A stretch of DNA of 64,000 bases from Dyadobacter sp. CY343 (GTDB lineage Bacteria > Bacteroidota > Bacteroidia > Cytophagales > Spirosomataceae), in contig NZ_JAJUXK010000006.1 in the NCBI RefSeq assembly GCF_021390335.1, forward strand, positions 62,001-126,000, written 5' to 3'. The notes beneath the pieces are model-generated. The model ran no database searches. It was not told the origin of the DNA and worked only from the letters and a program-made list of their open reading frames with translations. The position numbers and the translations under genes were made by a program. Shown one piece after another: positions 15,179 through 23,470 of the stretch; position 1 is the stretch's first letter; the number at the start of each line of letters is the position of its first letter.

Positions 15179-16087
15179 ATGGGAAAAAAAGTATTGATAA
15201 CAGGCGGTACCGGCCTGATCGGAAAGCGTTTGACGCAACTTTTGTTGGAGAGAGGCTATGAAGTGGCCTACCTGAGCCGCAGCAAGAAGTCAGTTCCCTC
15301 GGTGACAGTTTTTCAATGGGATATTGATAAAAATTATATTGAAGAAGGCGCGCTGGAAAATACGCATTTCCTGGTTCACCTTGCCGGTACGGGCGTGGCA
15401 GAAAAGCGCTGGACCGACGAGCAGAAAAAAAGCATTATTTCCAGCCGGGTAGACACGATTAAGCTGGTTGCAGAAAAATTAAAAGAGAAGAATATTCGTC
15501 CCGCTGCATTTATATCGGCCTCCGGGAGCAGCTACTATGGAGAAGACAGTGGCGAAACCCGGAATACGGAAAACTCGCAGCCGGGAAACGATTTTCTTTC
15601 TCACGTGACTATCGTTTGGGAAAAAGCCGCCGACGCAGTCGCTGAACTCGGTGTGCGGACTGTAAAACTGAGAACGGGAATCGTACTAAGTGATGAAGGC
15701 GGCGCATTGAAGCAAATCGCCGCGCCTGCGAAGTTGGGTCTGGGCGCGCCGCTCGGTTCGGGAAAGCAGTGGCTGAGCTGGATTCACCTGGACGATATCT
15801 GCAATATGTACATTCAGGCAATGGAGAACGAAACCTGGCACGGCGTTTACAACGCGATCACAGGAGCAGTAACCAACGAAGATTTCACAAAACTGATCTG
15901 TAAAGTACTCGATAAACCGCAATGGGCCCCGCACGTTCCCGCTTTTGCACTAAAGCTCGCATTCGGCGAAATGGCCAATGTGGTACTGGGCAGCAGTTAT
16001 TTGATCAATAAAAGAATAAAGGAAGAGACTGATTTTAAATATCAATATCCTGATTTAAAGGGTAGTTTGGAGGAAATATTGCGGTGA
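15179..16087 (+). CDS. TIGR01777-family NAD-dependent epimerase-like protein
   Basis: An extended short-chain dehydrogenase of the YfcH/SDR39U1 type; its reaction is not known. It starts MGKKVLITGGTGLIGKRL with the Rossmann GxxGxxG loop at residues 9-15. Further signs are HLAGTGVAEKRWT (about 68-80, typical of this family), the FISASGSSYYGE block with the catalytic Tyr region, and the C-terminal DUF1731 segment (VPAFALKLAFGEMANVVLGSS). The ATG at 15179 is preferred over an in-frame TTG three codons earlier. It ends 10 bases before the convergent M61 gene. Confidence 0.9.
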   Translation: MGKKVLITGGTGLIGKRLTQLLLERGYEVAYLSRSKKSVPSVTVFQWDIDKNYIEEGALENTHFLVHLAGTGVAEKRWTDEQKKSIISSRVDTIKLVAEKLKEKNIRPAAFISASGSSYYGEDSGETRNTENSQPGNDFLSHVTIVWEKAADAVAELGVRTVKLRTGIVLSDEGGALKQIAAPAKLGLGAPLGSGKQWLSWIHLDDICNMYIQAMENETWHGVYNAITGAVTNEDFTKLICKVLDKPQWAPHVPAFALKLAFGEMANVVLGSSYLINKRIKEETDFKYQYPDLKGSLEEILR

Positions 16088-16097
16088 ACTTTTAACT

Positions 16098-17579
16098 TCA
16101 TTCCTCCTCTTCTTCCTCCTGAACCGATAAAACCTGAGAAGTGGTCAGCCACTTGTCTCGCTGCAACTTACCGCGAAAATCGTCCATCACGTTCAACTGA
16201 ATATTACCGTTACTGAAAACCGACATTTGTAATCCCACAAATGATAAAGCTTCATTCAGCCGGTTTTCAAGAGGCTCGTTGGTGAAAATGCATTCTTTCC
16301 AATACCATTCGAGCGTTTCGCCGGCCACCTCTTCTACAATGCTGATATAATCTTCGATCGCGTAACCAATAAACGGTTTACCAAAACGCACCCAAAGCAG
16401 GCGCATTACATCGTCCAGCGATTGTTCGTGGTTTGTCCTTTTTCTTAAATAAAGGTCCAGGATCATCGCGACTAATGCACCTTTATGATAAACTGAGACT
16501 TTACGGTCGGGAATACCTTTTTCGTAACCGTCGAGCCACAGATCGAACGAAGATTCGGCCAGTGACTGAGCGGCGTTTGCGCTGTTTTCAAAATGGCGCT
16601 TCATATATACCTGCAATTCTTTCACATAGCCTTCATCGGTAAAAACGCCTGCACGCCTCAGAAAAAGATCCCCGTAATAGGTAGTGCAGCCTTCCGCCAC
16701 GAAGCAAGTACGGAAGTAATTTTCTTTGGTAAAATCATAAGGCAAAAGCTCTTTCGGGCGAATGCGGATGATATTCCAGGTGTGAAAAAGCTCGTGCGAG
16801 CTTACGCCCAGCAGATCAGAATAGAGTCCCTCACCCTCGTCATCGGGCCCGAGCACGATCATCGTCGAATTCTGATGTTCTACGCCGTGGTAAAATGCAG
16901 TTGGTAATATGAGATTGAGAAAATGATATTTAGTCTCAGGAAAATCCCCCATCATCGCGATCTGTTCCCTCGAAAACCGACGGAAATCCCTTTCGATCCG
17001 GCGCCAGTTGGGTCGCAGGTTACCATGCATCCAGATCTTAAATTGTACACCTCTTACGTCGTATTCACACTTTTGTAAGGATTGAGACGCCAGCAACGGA
17101 CTATCAACCAACTGATAAAAATCTTTGGCAACCAATATATTCTCTCCACCGGAAGGTAGCCCACAGGCAATCTGATAACCGGCCGGCAATGCAAGACTTA
17201 TCTCATAAGGATCGGTAATGCGGCCCTCGGTGTACATGCAGAAATTGACGAAATTAAGATACCAAAGCTCCTCGTCCACATAGCTGCTTCCCGCGTTTTG
17301 GATTACGGCATGATAGGAATAGCGTATCTTCACCTCTTTCTGATCTGCGGTTCCAACCTGCCAGCGGTCTTTCGTTACTTTATGAATGGGCAGTTTATCG
17401 CCGGTTGCAGAGATAGCTTCAACAAATTGAATATTTTTGGCAAAATTTTGAAGTTCATAGCGCCCAGGCCGCCAGGCAGGCAGCTGAATTTCGATCGTAT
17501 CGCTGGAAATGTCGGGTATGGTGTAGGTAATTAAAAGAAAGTGTGACTGCGGATCGGCTACCGAGATATGATAATGCAT
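16098..17579 (-). CDS. M61-family aminopeptidase, short form
   Basis: Glycyl-aminopeptidase-like metallopeptidase. The N-terminal M61 beta domain is clear (LPAWRPGRYELQNFAKNI, about 34-51). The zinc site is HELFHTWN (262-269) with the third ligand in FVAEGCTTYYGD about 30 residues on. Family members usually have about 600 residues, a signal peptide and a C-terminal PDZ domain; this one has 493, no signal peptide and no PDZ motif that I can see, so it is probably cytoplasmic. It ends in a run of six Glu encoded by a pyrimidine-rich tract. A -7 box lies 50-57 bases before the start. Confidence 0.87.
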   Translation of the reverse strand: MHYHISVADPQSHFLLITYTIPDISSDTIEIQLPAWRPGRYELQNFAKNIQFVEAISATGDKLPIHKVTKDRWQVGTADQKEVKIRYSYHAVIQNAGSSYVDEELWYLNFVNFCMYTEGRITDPYEISLALPAGYQIACGLPSGGENILVAKDFYQLVDSPLLASQSLQKCEYDVRGVQFKIWMHGNLRPNWRRIERDFRRFSREQIAMMGDFPETKYHFLNLILPTAFYHGVEHQNSTMIVLGPDDEGEGLYSDLLGVSSHELFHTWNIIRIRPKELLPYDFTKENYFRTCFVAEGCTTYYGDLFLRRAGVFTDEGYVKELQVYMKRHFENSANAAQSLAESSFDLWLDGYEKGIPDRKVSVYHKGALVAMILDLYLRKRTNHEQSLDDVMRLLWVRFGKPFIGYAIEDYISIVEEVAGETLEWYWKECIFTNEPLENRLNEALSFVGLQMSVFSNGNIQLNVMDDFRGKLQRDKWLTTSQVLSVQEEEEEE

Positions 17580-17628
17580 AAAATTGTATAATAATATAAG
17601 AGGAGCTTGGGCGGGAAACCTGATAAAC

Positions 17629-17636
17629 CAAAAATA
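17629..17636 (-). promoter_or_regulatory. Candidate -7 box for the M61 gene (TATTTTTG)
   Basis: Exact TAnnTTTG match on the minus strand, about 50 bases before the ATG. No clear -33 TTTG. Confidence 0.35.
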
Positions 17637-17686
17637 AAGCCTCAGTCGTTACCAGTTAACAATACGATAAAATAAATGATTTTAAG

Positions 17687-18349
17687 ATGAAAAGCAAAAT
17701 CCTCCTCAGCTGCACACTGCTGTTTACAATTCTGGTTAGCCCTGCCCTTTTTGCCCAAAATGACGAATACTACCGCCCTGATTCACTGAGAAGGGAGACG
17801 CCGGGCGAGCCAAAAGAATATACCCCCAAAGACACAAACAGGGTTGCCGAGAAAAAGCCGGTAGTTGAATTTAAGCAATTGCCGTTTATCGAAAGGCTGC
17901 GCGCAGGCGGCGGTTTCGGGCTCAGCTTAGGCACTTTTACAAACATTAACCTGTCGCCGATGGTAGGTTACGAGCTGACAGAAAAGCTGGTTGGCGGCGT
18001 CGGAATCACGTATATGTTTTTTAAGCAGCGTTATTTTGATGCTTACAGTTATTATGGCGGTAAAGGTTTTTTAATGTATAATGTGATCAAGCCCATTAAC
18101 CTCATCGCCGAAGTGGAGCCTTTAAATGTGGTGGGAAATTACCAGAAAAGGCAGTGGATCGTGTCGCCAATGCTTGGCGCGGCCTATTCTGTTCCTACCG
18201 GCGGGCGTATTGCAAAGGCTGTTCATTTTACACTATTATACAATTTCAACTACTATAATCAGGTAGATAATTCTGCGGGCCCGGCTGCGGCTATTACCAA
18301 TCTATCGCCCTACGGAAGTCCGCTCGTATTCCGGATTACCTTATTATAG
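17687..18349 (+). CDS. Predicted exported protein, outer-membrane barrel-like
   Basis: Function unknown. Signal peptide MKSKILLSCTLLFTILVSPALFAQ, then a charged linker (about 25-62) rich in Pro, Lys and Glu, then about 155 residues with alternating hydrophobic and Gly/Tyr residues (GGGFGLSLGTFTNINLSPMVGYELT) ending in the aromatic/hydrophobic strand LVFRITLL. This looks like a small outer-membrane beta-barrel with its C-terminal targeting strand. It is separate from the NeuD-like gene 90 bases downstream. Confidence 0.75.
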   Translation: MKSKILLSCTLLFTILVSPALFAQNDEYYRPDSLRRETPGEPKEYTPKDTNRVAEKKPVVEFKQLPFIERLRAGGGFGLSLGTFTNINLSPMVGYELTEKLVGGVGITYMFFKQRYFDAYSYYGGKGFLMYNVIKPINLIAEVEPLNVVGNYQKRQWIVSPMLGAAYSVPTGGRIAKAVHFTLLYNFNYYNQVDNSAGPAAAITNLSPYGSPLVFRITLL

Positions 18350-18439
18350 GTTTTTTCAAAAGCCTTTTGGCCTGAAATTTTTGTCTTCATTTGAACTCTT
18401 CGTGCAAATGGAGACTTTTTCTTTCTACTAACTACAACT

Positions 18440-19072
18440 ATGGAAAATCCCGTTTTAATTTTTGGCGCCGGCGATCTTGGAGTCCAGGCCCTCGATATTT
18501 TCAGAAGAAATAATGTACTGGTCTACGGTCTGCTCGACGATACCACTCAACTACATGGTAAGGAATTTGGAGATGTAAACGTACTCGGTTCCACAGATGA
18601 CACCGGTTATCTGAGTATTCTTGGATCCAAATGTGAGGCTTTTGTGGCGATCGGCGATAAAGTAGTCCGGGAGAGGCTGGTAGAAACATTGACCGAAGAG
18701 TACAAGGCAATGCCCGTGAATGCAGTTCACGATACAGCAGTAATTTCCGGAATGTCTGCGATTGGTCACGGAAATCTTATTGGAGCAAGAGTTATTGTCG
18801 GGGCGAAAACAGTTGTTGGTCACCATTGTCTGATACAGACTGCGTCTGTGCTGGATACGTCGGTTCGTGTTGGTGATTTCGTTACCATCGGAACTGGCGC
18901 AATTATTAATGATCGTGTTGTTATAAATAATGGTGCCTTTATCGGTTCCGGTGCGATTATTGTTGCGGGCATTGAAATAGGTAAGAATGCGCGCATTGGA
19001 GCGGGTTCTGTGGTCGTAGAGAATGTGCCTGCAGGAGCAACTTACTTTGGAAACCCGGCTAAGAAGATTTGA
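18440..19072 (+). CDS. NeuD-like hexapeptide-repeat acyltransferase
   Basis: Sugar O- or N-acetyltransferase of the sialic acid NeuD / PglD type. The N-terminal part (residues 1-80) is a Rossmann-like nucleotide-sugar domain starting NPVLIFGAGDLGVQALDIF. The rest is a left-handed beta helix with hexapeptide repeats (IGARVIVGAKTVVGHHCLI..., GTGAIINDRVVINNGAFIGSGAIIVAG) and the usual end GVPATYFGNPAK-like (VPAGATYFGNPAKKI). The general-base His is probably in HDTAVISG or GHHC. Acceptor sugar unknown. It sits 70 bases before yceD, which has its own promoter, so co-transcription is not certain. Confidence 0.87.
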   Translation: MENPVLIFGAGDLGVQALDIFRRNNVLVYGLLDDTTQLHGKEFGDVNVLGSTDDTGYLSILGSKCEAFVAIGDKVVRERLVETLTEEYKAMPVNAVHDTAVISGMSAIGHGNLIGARVIVGAKTVVGHHCLIQTASVLDTSVRVGDFVTIGTGAIINDRVVINNGAFIGSGAIIVAGIEIGKNARIGAGSVVVENVPAGATYFGNPAKKI

Positions 19073-19112
19073 CAAAATTCCCTCACATCTTTTTTATTAA
19101 TATCAAACACAT

Positions 19113-19120
19113 TACCTTTG
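19113..19120 (+). promoter_or_regulatory. Candidate -7 box for yceD (TACCTTTG)
   Basis: Exact TAnnTTTG match ending 22 bases before the GTG start of the DUF177 gene. A T-run, not TTTG, lies at the -33 distance. It would start the yceD-rpmF-plsX-fabH unit. Confidence 0.45.
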
Positions 19121-19142
19121 CACTCCTTTTTGAGAGCATAAA

Positions 19143-19697
19143 GTGAAAGAGCTAAGTAAATACAACATAGACATTTACGGTTTGGAAGACAAACAGTATG
19201 ACTATGATATGGAGTCAGGAGATGCTTTTTTTGAAGAATTGGATCAGGATCTGATTGAGCGTGGACACTTTAAAACGCATGTTGTCCTGAATAAATCAGC
19301 CACCATGATCCAGCTTCAATTCCATACTGAAGGGGCAGTTACATTGATCTGCGATAGAAGTCTGGAACCCTTCGAAGAGCCTATCAATTTGGATGACCGG
19401 ATTATTTTGAAATTCGGAGATCACGATGAAGAGCTGACGGAGGAGATCGAAATGATCAACAGGAATACGAATAAGATCAACGTGGCGCGCTATTTGTTTG
19501 ATTTTATAGCGCTCTCGCTACCAACTAAGAAGATTCACCCGGATTTAAGAAGTGATGAAGACGAGCTGGATCTGGAAGATGACGAGGAAGAAGTGATACT
19601 GGTATATTCATCAGCGGAAACGGAAGAAGAAGATTCGGGTGAAGAAGAAAAAATAGACCCGCGTTGGGAAGCACTGAAAAAGCTGAAAGGCGAATAA
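19143..19697 (+). CDS. yceD: DUF177 / YceD family protein
   Basis: YceD proteins are encoded next to rpmF in most bacteria and are linked to 23S rRNA accumulation and ribosome assembly. The N-terminal half has the family pattern (HFKTHVVLNKSATMIQLQFHTEGAVTLICDRSLEPF, with the Cys of the CDR motif). The last 60 residues are strongly acidic (DEDELDLEDDEEEVILV, EEEDSGEEEK). The start is GTG at 19143, 23 bases after a -7 box. The usual tight junction with rpmF is here split by 305 bases holding an array of palindromes. Confidence 0.88.
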   Translation: MKELSKYNIDIYGLEDKQYDYDMESGDAFFEELDQDLIERGHFKTHVVLNKSATMIQLQFHTEGAVTLICDRSLEPFEEPINLDDRIILKFGDHDEELTEEIEMINRNTNKINVARYLFDFIALSLPTKKIHPDLRSDEDELDLEDDEEEVILVYSSAETEEEDSGEEEKIDPRWEALKKLKGE

Positions 19698-19740
19698 AGA
19701 GCGATTTAATACCGGTACTTTAGCAAAAGAGGAGCCGGTA

Positions 19741-19959
19741 GCGTCGGCCGAAGCCAACGGAAATTTAATAGGCAATCAAATACCGACGGCTTTAGCCGAC
19801 GGAAAAAGAAAGACCCGATACCGTCGGCTGAAGCCAACGGAATTAATACGCAAGCAATTATCGACGGCTTTGGCCGACGGAAAAAGAAAGACCCAATACC
19901 GTCTGCCAAAGCCAACGGAAATTAATAAGCAATCAATTGCCGTCGGCTTCAGCCGACGG
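19741..19959. repeat. Six-copy CCGTCGGCT palindrome array (family 2)
   Basis: Six 20-base palindromes begin at 19741, 19783, 19821, 19861, 19899 and 19940. The best is CCGTCGGCTTCAGCCGACGG. Spacers alternate between two types: AATTAATA-GCAATCAA-like and AAAAAGAAAGACCC-like, so the real unit is a pair of palindromes of about 80 bases. It fills the 305-base gap between yceD and rpmF. One more copy is at 2793-2812. It resembles REP/BIME elements moved by RAYT transposases in other bacteria (analogy only). Confidence 0.9.
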
Positions 19960-20002
19960 AATTAAGAAAAAGAAAAAACAAAACAATTAGACATAAAGCA
20001 TC

Positions 20003-20197
20003 ATGGCACATCCTAAGCGGAGACATTCTACAACACGTCGCGATACACGCAGAGCGCATGACTTCCTTACAGGAAAGCAACTTGGCACTGATTCTTCAAC
20101 AGGAGAAATCCACCAGCTACACCGTGCCCACGTTCACGAAGGCAACCTGGTTTACAGAGGAAAAGTTGTAGTTGAGAACTACACGAAAACAGTTTAG
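20003..20197 (+). CDS. rpmF: 50S ribosomal protein L32
   Basis: Small basic large-subunit protein, 64 residues, starting MAHPKRRHSTTRRDTRRAHD, the hallmark of L32. No CxxC zinc pair is present, so this is the zinc-independent form. The genes that follow (plsX, fabH) are its usual neighbours, although a terminator stands between. The upstream 305 bases hold a palindrome array that the yceD-rpmF transcript must cross. Confidence 0.97.
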   Translation: MAHPKRRHSTTRRDTRRAHDFLTGKQLGTDSSTGEIHQLHRAHVHEGNLVYRGKVVVENYTKTV

Positions 20198-20217
20198 TAT
20201 CAGTCTGTGAACATGCC

Positions 20218-20261
20218 AATTTCGCAACAACCCTATAAAAGTTGTTGCGAAATTCTTTTTT
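20218..20261 (+). terminator. Terminator after rpmF
   Basis: Perfect 13-bp stem AATTTCGCAACAA / TTGTTGCGAAATT with an 11-base loop, then C and six T. It may limit readthrough so that L32 is made in excess over PlsX. Confidence 0.85.
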
Positions 20262-20329
20262 ACTACGGCACATCTGCTAAATTTACACCTTCGATTTCTA
20301 ACTTATTAGTCTAAAATAACAGCGTGTAA

Positions 20330-21268
20330 ATGAAAATTGCGGTAGATGCTATGGGGGGAGATTTAGCTCCACAAGCAATTGTTGAGGGGGTTATTCAAGC
20401 CTCTTCTGAGCTACCATCCGAGGCGAGAATCGTTTTAATCGGACGTGAGAGTGTGATCTGGGACTTATTCAACCAGCACAATTTCACCCCTACTAATGTT
20501 GACGTCGTTCACGCAGAAGATGTTATTGAGATGGGCGAGCATCCCACAAAAGCGCTGTCTCAAAAACCAAACTCCAGTATCGGTGTTGGTTTTAAGCTTC
20601 TCAAAGAAAAGGAAGTCGACATATTCTGCAGCGCGGGAAACACAGGCGCAATGCACGTAGGTGCTCTTTTTAGTATCAAGGCAATTGAAGGAATTTTAAG
20701 GCCGGCTATCGCTGGATTCGTTCCTCAAGTGGATGGCGGCTATTCGATTATGCTCGATATTGGCGCGAATGCGGATTGCAAGCCTGAGGTTCTTGCGCAG
20801 TTTGGTGAAATCGGATCTATTTTCGCCCAATACACTTTCCAGATCGAACGTCCCCGCGTTGCTCTAATGAATATCGGAGAAGAGGAACAAAAAGGCTCTC
20901 TTACCTCGCAAGCCACCTACCCGCTCCTCAAACAAAATAAACGCATTAACTTTATAGGAAATATAGAAGGGAAAGATCTCTTCACTAATAAAGCCGACGT
21001 AATTGTTACCGATGGTTTTACCGGAAATATATTATTTAAGCTGGGAGAATCCTTGTACGAGATTTCTAAGAAAAGAGGTTTCCAGGATGATTTTATCGAC
21101 CAGACAAATTACGAATCAATCGGAGGCAGTTCTATAATAGGAGTAAACGGAAACGTCATGATAGCACATGGGGTTTCATCGCCTTTGGCTATCAGAAATA
21201 TGATAGGCTGGGCGTATAAACAGGTTAAGTCCAAAGCATATTTGCATATATTACAAGCACTGAGTTAG
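20330..21268 (+). CDS. plsX: Phosphate acyltransferase PlsX
   Basis: Makes acyl-phosphate from acyl-ACP for phospholipid synthesis; peripheral membrane enzyme. 312 residues starting MKIAVDAMGGDLAPQAIVEG, the PlsX signature. Also present are HPTKALSQKPNSSI, CSAGNTGAMHVGA (active-site region) and DGFTGNILFKLGE. Gene order rpmF-plsX-fabH is conserved across bacteria. fabH follows after 77 bases. Confidence 0.96.
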   Translation: MKIAVDAMGGDLAPQAIVEGVIQASSELPSEARIVLIGRESVIWDLFNQHNFTPTNVDVVHAEDVIEMGEHPTKALSQKPNSSIGVGFKLLKEKEVDIFCSAGNTGAMHVGALFSIKAIEGILRPAIAGFVPQVDGGYSIMLDIGANADCKPEVLAQFGEIGSIFAQYTFQIERPRVALMNIGEEEQKGSLTSQATYPLLKQNKRINFIGNIEGKDLFTNKADVIVTDGFTGNILFKLGESLYEISKKRGFQDDFIDQTNYESIGGSSIIGVNGNVMIAHGVSSPLAIRNMIGWAYKQVKSKAYLHILQALS

Positions 21269-21345
21269 TCGGAAACCACCTATGATTAAACAGCAACTGT
21301 CTCTTTTACCAAAACCTATTCGGATTTTGAATAGTTAATTTTATC

Positions 21346-22344
21346 ATGACCCATATAAAAGCCTCTATAACAGGAATACAAGGGTATGTGCCTGATTATA
21401 TTTTGACGAATGCCGAGTTGGAAACAATGGTTGCGACGAATGATGAATGGATTGTGAGTCGCACAGGTATTAAAGAAAGGCGTATTCTGAAAGGTGAAGG
21501 TTTAGGAAGCTCACATATGGGTGCTGAGGCAGTGAAGGGTTTGTTAGAAAAAACCAACACAAGCCCCGCAGAAATCGATCTTTTGATTTGTGCAACTACT
21601 ACTCCCGACTTCATATTCCCTTGTACCGCCAACCTGATCTGTGATATGGCCGGCATTCGAAATATCGGGAGTTTTGATATTCAGGCTGCCTGCTCGGGAT
21701 TTCTTTACGCTTTGACACTTGGTACCCAGTTTATTGAAACAGGAAAATATAAGAAGGTAATCATTGTTGGTAGTGATAAAATGTCCGCGATTGTGGACTA
21801 TACCGACAGGAAAACCTGCATACTTTTCGGCGACGGTGCCGGCGCTGTACTTCTCGAACCTAATACAGAAGGAAACGGGGTAATTGACTCTATTATTAAA
21901 TCCGATGGAGCAGGTTATCCTTATCTGAACCAAAAAGCAGGAGGAAGCCGATACCCGCCCACACACGAAACGATTGACAACCGCCAGCATTTTGTATTCC
22001 AGGATGGTGCGCAGGTATTTAAATTTGCAGTTACCAATATGGCTGACGTGTCGGCTGAAATCATGGAACGCAACGGACTGACAGGTGCAGATATCAGCTG
22101 GCTGGTACCGCATCAGGCCAATCGCCGGATCATCGAAGCTACTGCCAATAGAATGGGCGTGGGCATGGATAAGGTGATGATGAATATTCAGAAATATGGC
22201 AATACTACTGCCGCGACCATCCCGCTTTGTTTGTGGGATTACGAATCACAACTGAAAAAAGGGGATAACCTGGTCCTCGCTGCTTTTGGCGGCGGCTTTA
22301 CCTGGGGTTCTATTTATTTGAAATGGGCTTACGATCCCAAATAG
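21346..22344 (+). CDS. fabH: 3-oxoacyl-ACP synthase III (FabH)
   Basis: Starts fatty acid synthesis by condensing an acyl-CoA primer with malonyl-ACP. 332 residues. The catalytic triad is visible: Cys116 in DIQAACSGFLYAL, His in WLVPHQANRRI, and Asn in KYGNTTAATIP. The Gly-rich end AAFGGGFTWGS is the family C-terminal loop. In Bacteroidota FabH often takes branched primers for iso fatty acids, but that cannot be read from this sequence. Confidence 0.96.
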   Translation: MTHIKASITGIQGYVPDYILTNAELETMVATNDEWIVSRTGIKERRILKGEGLGSSHMGAEAVKGLLEKTNTSPAEIDLLICATTTPDFIFPCTANLICDMAGIRNIGSFDIQAACSGFLYALTLGTQFIETGKYKKVIIVGSDKMSAIVDYTDRKTCILFGDGAGAVLLEPNTEGNGVIDSIIKSDGAGYPYLNQKAGGSRYPPTHETIDNRQHFVFQDGAQVFKFAVTNMADVSAEIMERNGLTGADISWLVPHQANRRIIEATANRMGVGMDKVMMNIQKYGNTTAATIPLCLWDYESQLKKGDNLVLAAFGGGFTWGSIYLKWAYDPK

Positions 22345-22382
22345 GCTATCCTTAATACGACTTTTATATTAATTTTTGAAAA

Positions 22383-22949
22383 ATGGCAACTACTGCAGAT
22401 TTGCGTAACGGATTGGTGATCAATTTCAACCATGATCTCTTTCAGGTAATCGAGTTTCAACATGTGAAACCTGGAAAAGGAAATGCATTTGTCCGGACCA
22501 AGCTGAAAAGCCTTACTTCTGGGAAGGTGCTGGATAACACTTTTTCTTCTGGTGCAGGTATTATCCCTGTTCGCGTTGAAAGACATAAATTTCAGTACTT
22601 ATATAAAGATGAAGTTGGCTTTAACTTCATGAATGCGGAAACATTCGACCAGGTTTTGATCGACGAAAAACTGGTAACAAACGCGGATCTGATGAAGGAA
22701 GGTCAGGAAGTAGAGATTCTTATTAATACAGAGAACGATACAGCCTTACTTTGCGAATTACCCCCATTTGTTGAACTGGAAGTAACTTACTCGGAGCCGG
22801 GTTTGAAAGGTGATACAGCCAACTCTCCCAAGAAAGCTATTGAAGTGGAGACGGGCGCAAGGATTATGGTACCTTTATTTATTGAAGAAGGCCAGAAGAT
22901 CAAAGTTGATACCCGCACGTACGATTACGTAGAAAGAGTAAAATCATAA
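22383..22949 (+). CDS. efp: Elongation factor P
   Basis: Relieves ribosomes stalled at polyproline. 188 residues, three beta-barrel domains. The loop carrying the modified residue is HVKPGKGNAFVRTK, with Lys32 at the tip, so it is of the Lys type (not Arg/EarP). Neither EpmA/EpmB nor another modifying enzyme gene is in the window. It sits between fabH and accB, 38 bases after fabH and 4 before accB, so it is in the lipid operon. Confidence 0.96.
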   Translation: MATTADLRNGLVINFNHDLFQVIEFQHVKPGKGNAFVRTKLKSLTSGKVLDNTFSSGAGIIPVRVERHKFQYLYKDEVGFNFMNAETFDQVLIDEKLVTNADLMKEGQEVEILINTENDTALLCELPPFVELEVTYSEPGLKGDTANSPKKAIEVETGARIMVPLFIEEGQKIKVDTRTYDYVERVKS

Positions 22950-22953
22950 CTAG

Positions 22954-23436
22954 ATGGAAACCAGAGAAATTCAAAAACTGATTGACTTCATTGCCCAATC
23001 GGGACTTGATGAAGTAAATATTGAGACGGCAGATTTAAAAATAAAGGTGAAGCGCTACGGATCTGCGCCTACGGTGAGTTATTCGCCGGCCGCCGCAACT
23101 CCGGCTTCGGTAACTTCTCCGCCGGTACCTACCGTGCCCGTAACACAATCGGCTCCCTCAGAACCGGTTGCAGCAAGCGAAACCGCTTCTTCCAATCTGA
23201 TTACAATTAAATCCCCGATGATCGGTACGTTCTACCGCGCGTCAAGCCCGGATACCCCGGCATTTGCCAGCGTAGGCGACGAGATCAAGCCGGGAAAGGT
23301 AGTTTGCGTAATTGAAGCCATGAAACTTTTCAATGAGATCGAATCTGAGATTTCAGGAAAAATTGTAAAAGTTTTGGTTGAAAACGCCACTCCTGTTGAA
23401 TTTGACCAGCCACTATTTATTGTGGAGCCTGCCTGA
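22954..23436 (+). CDS. accB: Acetyl-CoA carboxylase biotin carboxyl carrier protein
   Basis: Carries the carboxybiotin for malonyl-CoA synthesis. 160 residues: an N-terminal helical segment (METREIQKLIDFIAQSGLDEV), a Pro/Ala/Thr-rich flexible linker (about 40-80), and the C-terminal biotinyl domain with EAMKLFNEIE, where Lys124 is biotinylated. The thumb loop after PMIGTFYRASSPD is present, as in true AccB. It lies 34 bases before accC. Confidence 0.96.
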   Translation: METREIQKLIDFIAQSGLDEVNIETADLKIKVKRYGSAPTVSYSPAAATPASVTSPPVPTVPVTQSAPSEPVAASETASSNLITIKSPMIGTFYRASSPDTPAFASVGDEIKPGKVVCVIEAMKLFNEIESEISGKIVKVLVENATPVEFDQPLFIVEPA

Positions 23437-23470
23437 GGCAATGGACGTTCTGTAAAACTAGCTTCATTTT

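Noticed and set aside
19741..19959. Evenly spaced palindromes with spacers, CRISPR-like
   Set aside because: Spacers are of two repeated types and not unique, palindromes vary, and no cas genes are near.
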